Made by a program: the position numbers and the translations under genes. The notes below the pieces were generated by a model. That model did not search any database, was not told the DNA's origin, and saw only the letters and a program-made list of their open reading frames with translations. 64,000 bases of DNA, from contig NC_014259.1 in NCBI RefSeq assembly GCF_000196795.1, positions 4,088,544-4,152,543 on the forward strand, in the 5' to 3' direction. Positions 1-7,899 of the stretch are shown here, in pieces; within the stretch, counting starts at the first letter, position 1; the number at the start of each line of letters is the position of its first letter. Origin of the DNA: Acinetobacter oleivorans DR1 (GTDB taxonomy: Bacteria; Pseudomonadota; Gammaproteobacteria; Pseudomonadales; Moraxellaceae).

Positions 1-59
1 TGGGTGTACTGACTAAAGACGTTAGAGCTGTTGATTTATCAATGCGTTTTAATGCTTAA
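1..59 (+). CDS. nadC: Quinolinate phosphoribosyltransferase, C-terminal end only (partial)
   Basis: Only the last 18 codons are in the window; the first full codon starts at base 3. They end in LTKDVRAVDLSMRFNA, which matches the conserved NadC C-terminus as I know it (E. coli reads LTKHVRALDLSMRF). NadC decarboxylates and phosphoribosylates quinolinate to nicotinate mononucleotide in de novo NAD synthesis. The TAA stop at 57-59 overlaps, in antisense, the stop of the small gene on the other strand. The identification rests on this short tail alone, but the motif is distinctive. Confidence 0.75.
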   Translation, partial: GVLTKDVRAVDLSMRFNA

Positions 60-223
60 ATAAAGTCCACATCGTTATTCGTATTTTTTTGCGACTTGGT
101 CATGTCTGCTGCTTGTGTTTTTTGCCATGCTGACTGAGTCGCTTGTGCCCCACTATCACGTGGGTCAGCAGCCATTAAAACAAATGTAACGACTGCTAAT
201 AATACAATAAAACCTTGTAGCAT
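56..223 (-). CDS. Small single-pass membrane protein, 55 aa, function unknown
   Basis: A 55-residue reading frame opens with MLQGFIVLLAVVTFVLMAA, a hydrophobic segment of about 16 residues suited to one membrane span or an uncleaved signal anchor. A polar tail rich in Gln, Lys, Asp and Asn follows (ADPRDSGAQATQSAW onward). A GGGGA ribosome-binding site lies about 7 bases upstream of the ATG. It converges on nadC and their stop codons overlap. I do not recognise a family. The RBS, the clean TM-plus-polar-tail layout and the tight packing against nadC argue that it is a real gene. Confidence 0.6.
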   Translation of the reverse strand: MLQGFIVLLAVVTFVLMAADPRDSGAQATQSAWQKTQAADMTKSQKNTNNDVDFI

Positions 224-528
224 AAATTTTCCCCATTACTTTAAAAAATCAGGGTTTCAAGGTAAAAGATAAATATGACGAGGCTTAGGAGATTCTGTTA
301 CAAAAGGTAAGTCTTTATTTTTATTATTCATCTATAAAGCAGAATGTGACCTTTAAAAATTTTATAGAATGGTTAAACCTAATATTTATGACAGTCACAT
401 GTGCCATCCTTTAGTTATATTTCCTAAATTTAGCTTGTGCTAGATGTCATCTACAACCTGAGCAAGACAAAGCGATTATAGCTTTGTCGAAGCGCAAGAT
501 TGTTATTAAGCCAACAGTTGTCTTTCGA

Positions 529-562
529 TACGTAATAAAGATTAATTAATCTTTATTACGTA
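529..562. repeat. Perfect 34-bp palindrome
   Basis: The left arm TACGTAATAAAGATTAA is followed directly by its exact reverse complement, with no loop and no mismatch over 17 bp per arm. There is no T-run, so a simple intrinsic terminator is unlikely. It could be a dimeric-protein site, a cruciform-forming element or part of a REP-like repeat. Confidence 0.75.
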
Positions 563-564
563 CT

Positions 565-588
565 TTACTTTGGGCGAAACCAAAGTAA
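565..588. repeat. Hairpin repeat, 9-bp arms with GCGAAA loop
   Basis: TTACTTTGG, the 6-base loop GCGAAA, then CCAAAGTAA: a perfect 9-bp stem three bases after the 34-bp palindrome. From memory it resembles short REP-like elements with ACTTTGG/CCAAAGT arms in gammaproteobacteria. That assignment is inference. Confidence 0.6.
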
Positions 589-589
589 C

Positions 590-647
590 AAATTAGCTAC
601 TTCCACTGGATGAATAAACGATAAGACTCCGTCGTGATAGCTAATTT
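590..647. repeat. Long-loop inverted repeat, 10-bp arms
   Basis: AAATTAGCTA at 590-599 is the exact reverse complement of TAGCTAATTT at 638-647, with a 38-base loop. With the two palindromes just before it, it forms a compact array of structures downstream of the phospholipase gene. Confidence 0.5.
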
Positions 648-653
648 AAAATA

Positions 654-683
654 ATGATTAATCTAAGACTTCAGCTTAATCAT
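654..683 (-). terminator. Probable intrinsic terminator of plc
   Basis: ATGATTAATCT and AGCTTAATCAT form an almost perfect 11-bp stem just past the phospholipase C stop. Read on the minus strand, the stem is followed by TATTTTAAATT, a moderate U-tract. Confidence 0.6.
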
Positions 684-700
684 TCATCCCTTACAGCAAC

Positions 701-2869
701 TTAAGACTCTACATAACCCATATACGGATCAGAAATTGAATCTTCTTGAGTTTCAATACGTCCTGCAAAACGGCGACTGAAAGTAGCATCATCAGCTAAA
801 GTCACAGTGAAGTCGTACCAACCTCCAAATTCAGACATATCCCAAACCAGTTCTTTTTCAGAACTATTTGTTTCTATAGTCCACGTTTTATTTGGAAGAT
901 AAGCATTTGCTTTGACTGTCAGCTTGACTGACTTATTACCATCGTGACGAACTTTTAAATACAAATTCGCATCACACTCTTCCACACATACTCTAATTTC
1001 TGGTAATGCTTGAGTTTGATTGGCTTGGAGCAAGTTACCTTTAAACGCGCGGTGGAAACCATTTGGACCGAGTACCCATAAATCGTACTGTCCATTTATA
1101 GTATTCCACACATCATCAAGCTGTTTACCCGCCTCAACCATATAGCGACGAGGGGCTACTGTAAGATCTAATCGGTTATACACATGAAAAACAGCTGCCT
1201 GCTTACCCGTATTTGAGAACATCAGCTTTACAGTCTTTTGTGCTGCATCGACTTTGGCACTGGTGTGCAAAATATAAGGTAAAGCACGCGATGGTCTAAT
1301 TCCCATTTCCTGCTGAGGAAATTGCTGTTGGTTTGGAACAGAAACTTGCGGCAATAGTTCTTGAGCGATACGAATAGCATCAGCTTCAGCTTTTGTTTTT
1401 TTCCCTTCTAGTTCAGCGACAGGCAAAGTATTCGGTGTTTTAAAATCGAAAGCTGTCGTTAAATCACCACACACAGCACGGCGATATGGACTAATATTTG
1501 GCTCTTGCACACCAAAACGTTTTTCTAAGAATTGTAAAATAGAGGTATGGTCAAAGACTTGTGAATTCACCCATCCCCCTCTGCTCCACGGTGAAATCAC
1601 ATACATAGGAACGCGTACCCCTGGCCCATACACCCGCCCGTCTGTGGCGGGTTGAGATTTTGAAGTCGCTACTGCTGGATGGTTAAAATATTCATAAGAT
1701 ACTTGCTGATCACTTAGAGTCGTTTTTCCATATACGACACCTTTGATATCTTTAGACGGCGCACTTGGTGAAGGAATATGGTCAAAGAAACCATCATTCT
1801 CATCAAAATTCACCAATAAAACTGTTTGGCTCCACAACTCAGGATTTTCAGTTAATGCATTTAATACTTCCTGCATATACCAAGCGCCCTGCACAGGACT
1901 AGATGGTCCGGGGTGTTCGCTATAATTTGCAGGAGCGACTAACCAACTCACTTGCGGCAATTTACCTTGTGCAATATCAGCTTTAAAAGTTCCTAAAAAA
2001 CCACCGTCTGGCATGGTATTGGCAATACCTTTATAAAGTGGTTGAGTCGCATCGATTTTTTCATCGTATGCTGGACACGTTAGCGTGTCGTTACTGACAG
2101 GCTGACCCGATTGCTCATTTGCACGGCGATACTGTTTGAAACCAGCTAACGGGTTATCGGTAAAGTTATCCGGCATGTTTTGATAAACTTTCCATGTCAC
2201 CCCAGCCTGCTGTAAGCGTTCAGGATAAGTCGTCCATTCATAACCTTCTGTTGATGGTCCAATCCCATCAAATTCATTTACTACACTTGCAACACCTGCT
2301 CCTGTAGGGCCATTCGTTCCAGTCCAAATAAACTTACGATTTGGGTTAGTTCCCGCATGCATGGCGCAGTGGTAAGCATCACAAATCGTAAAAGCATTGG
2401 CTAAAGCAAACTGATATTCGACTTCCTGTTTTTTGTAGTAGCCCATCGACTGCGGTTTTTTATAAGCCACCCAGTCGCTCATGCGACCATTGTCCCAAGC
2501 TGCTTGGCCATCAGACCATGAGTGAGGAGTTCCTGAAACACGCTGAGCATTTCCTAAACGACTGTCGAGATGGTACGGCAGTACTTTATTTTTCTTGGCA
2601 TCATATTGTTCCCAAACCTTTCGGCTTTCTGTCATTGGAATGGTAAAGCGGTCACCGAAACCACGTACACCTTTTAGTGTTCCGAAATAATTATCAAATG
2701 AGCGATTTTCCTGAGTCAAAATCACGATGTGTTTCACATCTTGAATAGTCCCACTTTCAACTTTGGCATCAATAGCCAGCGCTTTTTGAATACTCAATGG
2801 GAAACTCGCTAAAGCAGCTGTTCCAAACATGGTTTTTGTAGAATTTAAAAGAAATTCGCGACGATTCAT
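701..2869 (-). CDS. plc: Phosphocholine-specific phospholipase C, Tat-exported
   Basis: A 722-residue phosphoesterase-family phospholipase C that cleaves phosphatidylcholine to diacylglycerol and phosphocholine. The N-terminus MNRREFLLNS carries a twin-arginine motif followed by a hydrophobic stretch, so export as a folded enzyme is expected. The family motif ENRSFDNYFGTLKG sits near residue 54, and the metal-site region includes NFDENDGFFDHI near the middle. The C-terminal third holds the repeated beta-rich domains (about residues 540-720) usual in non-haemolytic PLCs. Length is normal for the family. Acinetobacter baumannii has two such enzymes; the position beside rph and nadC fits the one usually called Plc1. 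A 44-residue lipoprotein gene lies 21 bp upstream on the same strand and may be co-transcribed. Confidence 0.93.
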   Translation of the reverse strand: MNRREFLLNSTKTMFGTAALASFPLSIQKALAIDAKVESGTIQDVKHIVILTQENRSFDNYFGTLKGVRGFGDRFTIPMTESRKVWEQYDAKKNKVLPYHLDSRLGNAQRVSGTPHSWSDGQAAWDNGRMSDWVAYKKPQSMGYYKKQEVEYQFALANAFTICDAYHCAMHAGTNPNRKFIWTGTNGPTGAGVASVVNEFDGIGPSTEGYEWTTYPERLQQAGVTWKVYQNMPDNFTDNPLAGFKQYRRANEQSGQPVSNDTLTCPAYDEKIDATQPLYKGIANTMPDGGFLGTFKADIAQGKLPQVSWLVAPANYSEHPGPSSPVQGAWYMQEVLNALTENPELWSQTVLLVNFDENDGFFDHIPSPSAPSKDIKGVVYGKTTLSDQQVSYEYFNHPAVATSKSQPATDGRVYGPGVRVPMYVISPWSRGGWVNSQVFDHTSILQFLEKRFGVQEPNISPYRRAVCGDLTTAFDFKTPNTLPVAELEGKKTKAEADAIRIAQELLPQVSVPNQQQFPQQEMGIRPSRALPYILHTSAKVDAAQKTVKLMFSNTGKQAAVFHVYNRLDLTVAPRRYMVEAGKQLDDVWNTINGQYDLWVLGPNGFHRAFKGNLLQANQTQALPEIRVCVEECDANLYLKVRHDGNKSVKLTVKANAYLPNKTWTIETNSSEKELVWDMSEFGGWYDFTVTLADDATFSRRFAGRIETQEDSISDPYMGYVES

Positions 2870-2890
2870 TAGTTCTATCCTAAGTTCTTA

Positions 2891-3025
2891 TTATGGTGCA
2901 CAGTGCATTTTGCAATTACTGGTTGGCGGTGTTGTTGGCGATGAATTATCTGTGTCGTTATCATCGTTACAAGCACTCAGTAAAAGTGCTAAAGACGTAA
3001 TTAATAGAAGTGAAAGTTTTCGCAT
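2891..3025 (-). CDS. Tiny lipoprotein upstream of plc, 44 aa
   Basis: The frame reads MRKLSLLLITSLALLLSAC, a signal peptide ending in a good lipobox (LSAC, Cys19). A 25-residue mature part rich in Asp, Asn, Ser, Thr and Pro follows, with two more cysteines near the end (NCKMHCAP). Asp at position +3 is not the strict inner-membrane +2 Asp, so outer-membrane sorting is possible. A weak TTGGAAA precedes the ATG. It ends 21 bp before the phospholipase start on the same strand, suggesting one transcript. I know no named family for it. The lipobox makes a real gene likely. Confidence 0.65.
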   Translation of the reverse strand: MRKLSLLLITSLALLLSACNDDNDTDNSSPTTPPTSNCKMHCAP

Positions 3026-3116
3026 TGGTTTTTTCCAAACGGTTTAAATGCGAACTACTAATAAAGTGAAAAAGTGACAGGCACGTGATGTTTTTATGTC
3101 GATTTGATGAAGACAT

Positions 3117-3145
3117 AAAAAAACGCATCCGAAGATGCGTTTTTT
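3117..3145 (-). terminator. Intrinsic terminator of rph
   Basis: ACGCATC-CGAA-GATGCGT hairpin flanked by A-run and T-run, placed 14 bp after the rph stop. The symmetry would let it act on both strands. Confidence 0.85.
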
Positions 3146-3158
3146 AGAAAGCGTAAAA

Positions 3159-3875
3159 TTACCAACCTAAAGCTTCTTGTTGCTTTTTAATGAGCTCGGC
3201 AATTCCCTTTTCAGCCATTTCTAACATGTCATTGCTTTGTGCACGAGTAAATGGTTTATCTTCAGCTGTGCCTTGAATTTCAATAAATTCGCCTGCTTGT
3301 GTCATTACTACGTTTAAGTCAGTTTGACAGTTCGAATCTTCTTCATAGCAAAGATCAAGCAATACTTCGTCTTGATACATACCTACAGAAATTGCAGCAA
3401 CTAACCCTTTAAGCGGATCATGCTTAATTTTCTTTTGAGATAACAAAACATTCATCGCATCAACTAACGCTACAGCAGCGCCAGTGATTGAAGCGGTACG
3501 CGTACCACCATCAGCTTGGATTACATCACAGTCGATGGTAATTGTGTTTTCGCCAAGCTTTTTCAAATCGACCATAGCACGTAAGCTACGTCCAATTAGG
3601 CGCTGGATTTCCTGTGTCCGGCCTGACTGTTTACCACGCGCTGCTTCACGGTCACAACGTGAATGTGTTGAACGCGGTAACATGCCATATTCAGCAGTGA
3701 CCCAGCCCTGTCCTTTTCCTTTTAAAAACCGTGGAACCGAATTATCGATACTTGCAGTACACAATACTTTGGTATGACCAAATTCAACCAGAACTGAACC
3801 TTCTGCGTAACGGGTATAGTTACGTGTAATTTTCACTTCACGTAACTGGTCTAATGCTCTTTGGTCAATACGCAT
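3159..3875 (-). CDS. rph: Ribonuclease PH
   Basis: A 238-residue 3'-to-5' phosphorolytic exoribonuclease that trims tRNA 3' ends. The N-terminal MRIDQRALDQLREVKITRNYTRYAEGSVLV pattern is characteristic of RNase PH. The phosphate-binding and catalytic core is present (SRCDREAARGKQSGRTQEIQ near residues 71-90, DCDVIQADGGTRTASI near 115-130). Length matches the family and nothing is truncated. The gene is transcribed alone between the desaturase and plc genes and ends at a strong hairpin. Confidence 0.95.
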   Translation of the reverse strand: MRIDQRALDQLREVKITRNYTRYAEGSVLVEFGHTKVLCTASIDNSVPRFLKGKGQGWVTAEYGMLPRSTHSRCDREAARGKQSGRTQEIQRLIGRSLRAMVDLKKLGENTITIDCDVIQADGGTRTASITGAAVALVDAMNVLLSQKKIKHDPLKGLVAAISVGMYQDEVLLDLCYEEDSNCQTDLNVVMTQAGEFIEIQGTAEDKPFTRAQSNDMLEMAEKGIAELIKKQQEALGW

Positions 3876-3960
3876 AATGATTCCTTAAAACAATGGCACA
3901 AATATAATTGCACCGTAGTATATCTCAATTACACGTACTTTCCCTTTTACTTATTGGTAA

Positions 3961-3992
3961 AGAGCATCGCTTAATGACTCAAACAATGCTCT
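3961..3992 (-). terminator. Possible weak terminator after desaturase
   Basis: AGAGCAT and ATGCTCT form a 7-bp stem with a long loop just past the desaturase stop, followed on the minus strand by only a short T-run. It is the only structure seen in the 124-bp gap before rph. Confidence 0.35.
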
Positions 3993-3999
3993 ATCTTTC

Positions 4000-5163
4000 T
4001 TAAGCAGCTTTGCCAAACATGCCTTTCACCGCCTCAACAAAGGTCCGCTTAGTCGCCACCAAACGATCAACCACATTGTCAGGCAAAGAGTGAACAGCCA
4101 GACGTTTATACACACTCACAATTTGAGATCCAAAGGGTGCTGTATTGTACTGTTGACCGAACTCTGCACAGACTTCACGTACTTTAGGTGCCATCTCTTG
4201 ATAGCGGTTAGCTGGTACATCGGGAAACAAATGATGTTCGATTTGATGACTCAAGTTACCGCTCAAGAAATGCATAATCTTACCACCAGTAAAGTTTGCT
4301 GAACCACGAATCTGACGCAAGTACCACTCTGCTTTGGTTTCATTATCAATATTGTCAGTGATAATTTCAGAGTCTTCTGTGAAATGGCCACAATAAATCA
4401 CGGTCGATGCCCAGTAGTTACGGATCAAGTTAGCAAAAAAGTTACCAGCCAATACTGGCAAGAACATTGGTCCTGCAATTAGTGGGAACAGCACATAATC
4501 TTTACCAAACTGACGTACCATTTTTTTACGTAGATTTTTAGATTCTACATATACTTCTTTCCAAGTCTTGGTGCCATCAAACAACACTTTTTCCATCTCT
4601 AGACGTTGTAAAGCCAGTAGCCATTCAAAACCCGTTGACAATACAAAACCCATTGGCACGTTGAATAAAAAACGGGTTTCCCACTTTTGCTCACGGCTCA
4701 TGCGCATCACACCATAACCGCTAATATCATGATCCATACCAAACACATTGGTATAGGTATGATGCTTATAGTTATGGGTATATTTCCAGTCTTCACCAGT
4801 ACACACCGTATCCCAGTCATAGGTTGCACCGTTAAGCGTTGGGTCATTTAACCAGTCAAACTGACCATGCATCACATTATGACCAAGTTCCATGTTTTCA
4901 ACGATTTTAGATACACCTAGCATAGCCGTACCTAACAACCATACTGGTGGAATCCAGCCACCAAACATCAACATGCCACGTGATGCAATTTCGGTGTAGC
5001 GTACAAAATTACGTACTTTATAAATATATTTTGAATCTTTTTCACCGAGATCTTTCATCACTTCAAGACGAATTTCTTCAATACGGCGACCAAAAGCTTC
5101 TGTTTGCTCTGGGGTTAAATGTACCGATTTTGATGTTGCTTTAAGTTCTACTGCCATATTCAT
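4000..5163 (-). CDS. Membrane fatty-acid desaturase (acyl-CoA/acyl-lipid type)
   Basis: A 387-residue di-iron desaturase with the three histidine boxes of the family: HNVMH (95-99), HNYKHH (130-135) and HQIEHH (about 309-314). Hydrophobic segments lie near 66-88 and 225-260. The QxxHH form of the third box is shared with front-end-like and DesB-type bacterial desaturases. It introduces a double bond into fatty acyl chains using electrons from the reductase encoded 33 bp upstream on the same strand. AGGA about 8 bases before the ATG supports this start. The desaturase-reductase pair with a divergent TetR gene matches the desCB/desT arrangement of Pseudomonas. Confidence 0.9.
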   Translation of the reverse strand: MNMAVELKATSKSVHLTPEQTEAFGRRIEEIRLEVMKDLGEKDSKYIYKVRNFVRYTEIASRGMLMFGGWIPPVWLLGTAMLGVSKIVENMELGHNVMHGQFDWLNDPTLNGATYDWDTVCTGEDWKYTHNYKHHTYTNVFGMDHDISGYGVMRMSREQKWETRFLFNVPMGFVLSTGFEWLLALQRLEMEKVLFDGTKTWKEVYVESKNLRKKMVRQFGKDYVLFPLIAGPMFLPVLAGNFFANLIRNYWASTVIYCGHFTEDSEIITDNIDNETKAEWYLRQIRGSANFTGGKIMHFLSGNLSHQIEHHLFPDVPANRYQEMAPKVREVCAEFGQQYNTAPFGSQIVSVYKRLAVHSLPDNVVDRLVATKRTFVEAVKGMFGKAA

Positions 5164-5196
5164 AATGGTATCCTCAAATCTCTTTTATGTTTGTTT

Positions 5197-6222
5197 TTAT
5201 AGATCAATAGTGACTGGGCTTAATGCCTGGTTCACACATAACTTAATTGCACGATTTGGTTGATCGTCAATTTCGCCTGTTAATATATTTTGGGTGACAC
5301 CACTGACTTTGGTACACGTACATTGGTTACATACACCCATACGACAACCATGCTGTGGACGTAAGCCAGCTTGCTCTGCACTGCTTAATAGTGTTGTCGT
5401 GGCAAGAAAGTTTTGTTGCGAGCGACGAAATACGATGGGTTGTGCTTCATTAGACTGTTCGATTTGAACAGGCATGAAAAACTCTTGATGAAGTTGCGAC
5501 TGGGCACTTTGCTGCGCATAAATTTCATTTGCCTGTTGCATCATGCCGTGGTGTCCACACACATACGTTGCGGTCTGTGCGTAATCAGGAACCAACTTTT
5601 GCAATAGGTCTTCAGTTAAATGCTGCTTTTGCTCGGCTGTATTAAAAAAATGATAGTGAAGCTCTGGATGCTTTTCTGCCAAAGCTTTTAATTCAGCATG
5701 AAAAATTTCTGCACGATTAAAATAAATGATATGAATCTGTTTAAGCTGCTGCTTCAAAGCTTGCTGCAAAAGTGAATAAATTGCAGTAATACCACTACCT
5801 GACGCAATTAAAATTGCAGGCTGTTGGCTTTGGTGCAAAGTAAAATCGCCTTGTGGCTGTGAAATTTCAATGCACTCTCCAACATGTAAGCGTTGAGCTG
5901 CACTAGACACCAAGCCTTGTACTTTAATACCTAAAGAGATTTCACCTTGAGAAGTTACTTCAATAATTGAATAACTACGCTGTTGGTAAACTCCATCAAT
6001 AAGTAGCGTTAATAAAATACTTTGCCCAGCGCGTACCTGATCGAACTTAAAATTTCGATTCGGTTTAAGCTTAATAAGCACCATATCGGTATGTAGAGAC
6101 TGAACTGCGATAACTTCTGCAAGTACGCGTTTCCAAGCCCAAGTCACGTTAATTTTCTGCAAAACAAAATCAACGAAATCTTCTCGAACCAAATGTGGCT
6201 GATAACTAAGTGTTGCGTTCAT
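5197..6222 (-). CDS. Ferredoxin reductase with fused 2Fe-2S domain, electron donor to desaturase
   Basis: A 341-residue flavoprotein with three parts. An FAD-binding barrel covers about residues 30-130 (QQRSYSIIEVT flavin motif), an NAD(P)-binding domain about 135-240 (ILIASGSGITAIYSLL), and a C-terminal plant-type 2Fe-2S ferredoxin domain carries CRMGVCNQCTC and a later Cys near 331. It should pass electrons from NAD(P)H to the desaturase encoded immediately downstream. The gene is the first of a two-gene operon whose promoter region contains three copies of a TetR-type palindrome. Confidence 0.88.
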   Translation of the reverse strand: MNATLSYQPHLVREDFVDFVLQKINVTWAWKRVLAEVIAVQSLHTDMVLIKLKPNRNFKFDQVRAGQSILLTLLIDGVYQQRSYSIIEVTSQGEISLGIKVQGLVSSAAQRLHVGECIEISQPQGDFTLHQSQQPAILIASGSGITAIYSLLQQALKQQLKQIHIIYFNRAEIFHAELKALAEKHPELHYHFFNTAEQKQHLTEDLLQKLVPDYAQTATYVCGHHGMMQQANEIYAQQSAQSQLHQEFFMPVQIEQSNEAQPIVFRRSQQNFLATTTLLSSAEQAGLRPQHGCRMGVCNQCTCTKVSGVTQNILTGEIDDQPNRAIKLCVNQALSPVTIDL

Positions 6223-6254
6223 ACGTTCCTCTTTTGTATCTGGCTATTTATTTG

Positions 6255-6329
6255 AGTGAACACATGTTCGTATAGTGAACATATGTACACTATATTTATA
6301 AGCGTTCACTCAGTCAACACTTGTTCACT
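6255..6329. promoter_or_regulatory. Three DesT-like operator palindromes in the desaturase/regulator gap
   Basis: AGTGAACACATGTTC at 6255-6269, AGTGAACATATGTACACT at 6274-6291 and AGTCAACACTTGTTCACT at 6312-6329 share the consensus AGTGAACAnnTGTTCACT. This is very close to the operator I recall for Pseudomonas aeruginosa DesT (AGTGAACGCTTGTTGACT). They occupy the space between the divergent reductase-desaturase operon and the TetR gene, so the regulator could control both. DesT and FabR sense the ratio of unsaturated to saturated acyl-CoA. A similar ligand response here is inference. Confidence 0.8.
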
Positions 6330-6395
6330 ATTTTTTTTATGAAAGTTTGCTCTTTTTTGTTAGACTTTGGCTCACGGTTTAAATAGGTTCTTTTA

Positions 6396-7034
6396 ATGTC
6401 GATACGGGATGAACGAAAACAGCAAAGTCGTCAGGCACTTCTCGATGCAGCCTTGCATTTAAGTACGTCTGGGCGTTCGTTCAGTAGTATCAGTTTGCGT
6501 GAAGTTGCACGTGAAGTTGGTTTGGTACCAACAGCGTTTTATCGCCATTTTCAAGACATGGATGAACTTGGGAAAGAATTGGTTGACCAAGTCGCGCTGC
6601 ATTTAAAAAGCGTTTTGCATCAACTTGGACAAAGTTATTTACAACATAAATCTGCTAAAACCCAAACCAGCATTGAGCTATTTGTGCAGGCGGTAAATCA
6701 TAGCCCTAAGCAATGGCAATTTATGATTGCTGAACGTTGGGGAGGTTCCGAAACGGTTCGTGCAGCGATTGCTCGAGAAATCGAATTTCTGATTGAAGAC
6801 TTAACAACAGATCTGACTAAGCTCGAAAATTTTAAACATATTCAAAACCCTCAAGATTTAAATGTCTTATCTACCATTTTGACTAATATGTCATTTACAT
6901 GGGCAATGACGTGGCTCAACCTATCAAAACAATATCAAGGTGAACAGCTCAAGCTGCAACAAACTGCCTTTATTGAAAATGCTTCTACACAAGTTCGCTT
7001 ACTGTTTAGAGGGATTGCAAACTGGGAACGGTAG
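6396..7034 (+). CDS. TetR-family repressor of unsaturated fatty-acid genes (DesT/FabR-like)
   Basis: A 212-residue TetR regulator. The N-terminal helix-turn-helix (residues 1-60) contains SSISLREVAREVGLVPTAF followed by YRHFQDMDELGKELV. The VPTAFYRHFQDMDELG stretch is typical of the DesT/FabR group. The C-terminal domain would bind acyl-CoA. It is transcribed divergently from the reductase-desaturase operon, and three palindromes lie between, so it probably represses that operon and itself. There is no gene directly downstream in the same unit; the next TetR gene follows after 137 bp. Confidence 0.85.
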   Translation: MSIRDERKQQSRQALLDAALHLSTSGRSFSSISLREVAREVGLVPTAFYRHFQDMDELGKELVDQVALHLKSVLHQLGQSYLQHKSAKTQTSIELFVQAVNHSPKQWQFMIAERWGGSETVRAAIAREIEFLIEDLTTDLTKLENFKHIQNPQDLNVLSTILTNMSFTWAMTWLNLSKQYQGEQLKLQQTAFIENASTQVRLLFRGIANWER

Positions 7035-7171
7035 AAGCGGCAAATGACAAAAAACAGGTTATGTGGTAATACGTAAAGAGAGAAAGAAAAAGGCTAAAAA
7101 TTTCGAGAAAAGTCTTTTTCTTTTTACAGGAAGTAAATTATTAGTTAGGCCAAACTGGTGTGGGAATACCT

Positions 7172-7819
7172 ATGAATCTTGATCGTCATACACAGTTTTT
7201 GATGCGCAAAGAAAAAATTCTAAGCGTGGCAGAAAAGTTGTTACTAGAAAACAATCAGGAAATTACTCTAGATGAGTTAGTGGCCGAGCTAGATATTGCT
7301 AAAGGCACTCTTTATAAGCATTTTAGAAGCAAAAATGAGCTTCTACTTGAGCTCATTATTCAAAATGAAAAGCAAATTTTAGAAATTTCTAAAAAATATA
7401 ATACAGATTTCAAAGAGTATGCCCCTCATTACATGCTTCACCATTTGCTTACCCCTGGAAAAACCATTTTATTGCATCAACTTGAAGAAAATCTGACAAT
7501 GACAGAGTCTAAGTTGAAGCATCTTTTCGAAGAGCTTTATGAAATCCGCCAACAGCGTATTTTAGCAATTAAAGATATTACAGAAAATTATTTAAAATCA
7601 TTAAATTATGACATGTCGATTCGTGATTATTTGTCTTATATCTGGTCGCTGACTTACGGCGCATCATTGCTCTTAAATTCTACGTATTATCAGCGCTCTA
7701 TTGGTTCTCGCCAAAAATTAATTAATTTATATATTAATCAGGCATTATCACTGCCCACTCAAACTGTTAATTTTGATGTTTTAAATTTTCAAATTGAAGA
7801 TGAAAATAAGCAAAATTAA
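7172..7819 (+). CDS. TetR-family transcriptional regulator, target unknown
   Basis: A regulator of 215 residues from the chosen ATG. A GTG four codons earlier is in frame, but GGGA sits 6 bases before the ATG. The helix-turn-helix is clear: EITLDELVAELDIAKGTLYKHFRSKNELL near residues 30-58. The C-terminal ligand domain shows nothing that names a ligand. It is the second TetR gene in a row, separated from the DesT-like one by 137 bp, and ends at a strong bidirectional hairpin shared with dsbA. Its target is not obvious from context; autoregulation is likely by family habit. Confidence 0.85.
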   Translation: MNLDRHTQFLMRKEKILSVAEKLLLENNQEITLDELVAELDIAKGTLYKHFRSKNELLLELIIQNEKQILEISKKYNTDFKEYAPHYMLHHLLTPGKTILLHQLEENLTMTESKLKHLFEELYEIRQQRILAIKDITENYLKSLNYDMSIRDYLSYIWSLTYGASLLLNSTYYQRSIGSRQKLINLYINQALSLPTQTVNFDVLNFQIEDENKQN

Positions 7820-7850
7820 TTGAAATATTTCGTGATAATTAACTAAATAT

Positions 7851-7880
7851 AAAAATGGGCTTCATATGAAGCCCATTTTT
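7851..7880. terminator. Bidirectional terminator between TetR gene and dsbA
   Basis: AAAAATGGGCTTCA and its complement TGAAGCCCATTTTT form a long stem with A/T runs on both sides, serving the two convergent genes. Confidence 0.88.
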
Positions 7881-7899
7881 GAAGTAAAGCCTAAACAAC

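Larger units (their letters stand above)
224..653. other. Gene-free interval with several palindromes
   Basis: No convincing coding frame was found. The left half is AT-rich and probably carries the promoter of the small minus-strand gene. From about 467 onward inverted repeats follow one another: 467-486 (CAAAGC/GCTTTG), 529-562 (perfect 34-bp palindrome), 565-588 (9-bp arms) and 590-647 (10-bp arms). These are described separately. Confidence 0.6.

Noticed and set aside
2829..3047. 72-residue plus-strand frame over the plc start
   Set aside because: It is antisense to plc and to the small lipoprotein, has no RBS and no protein-like composition beyond chance.
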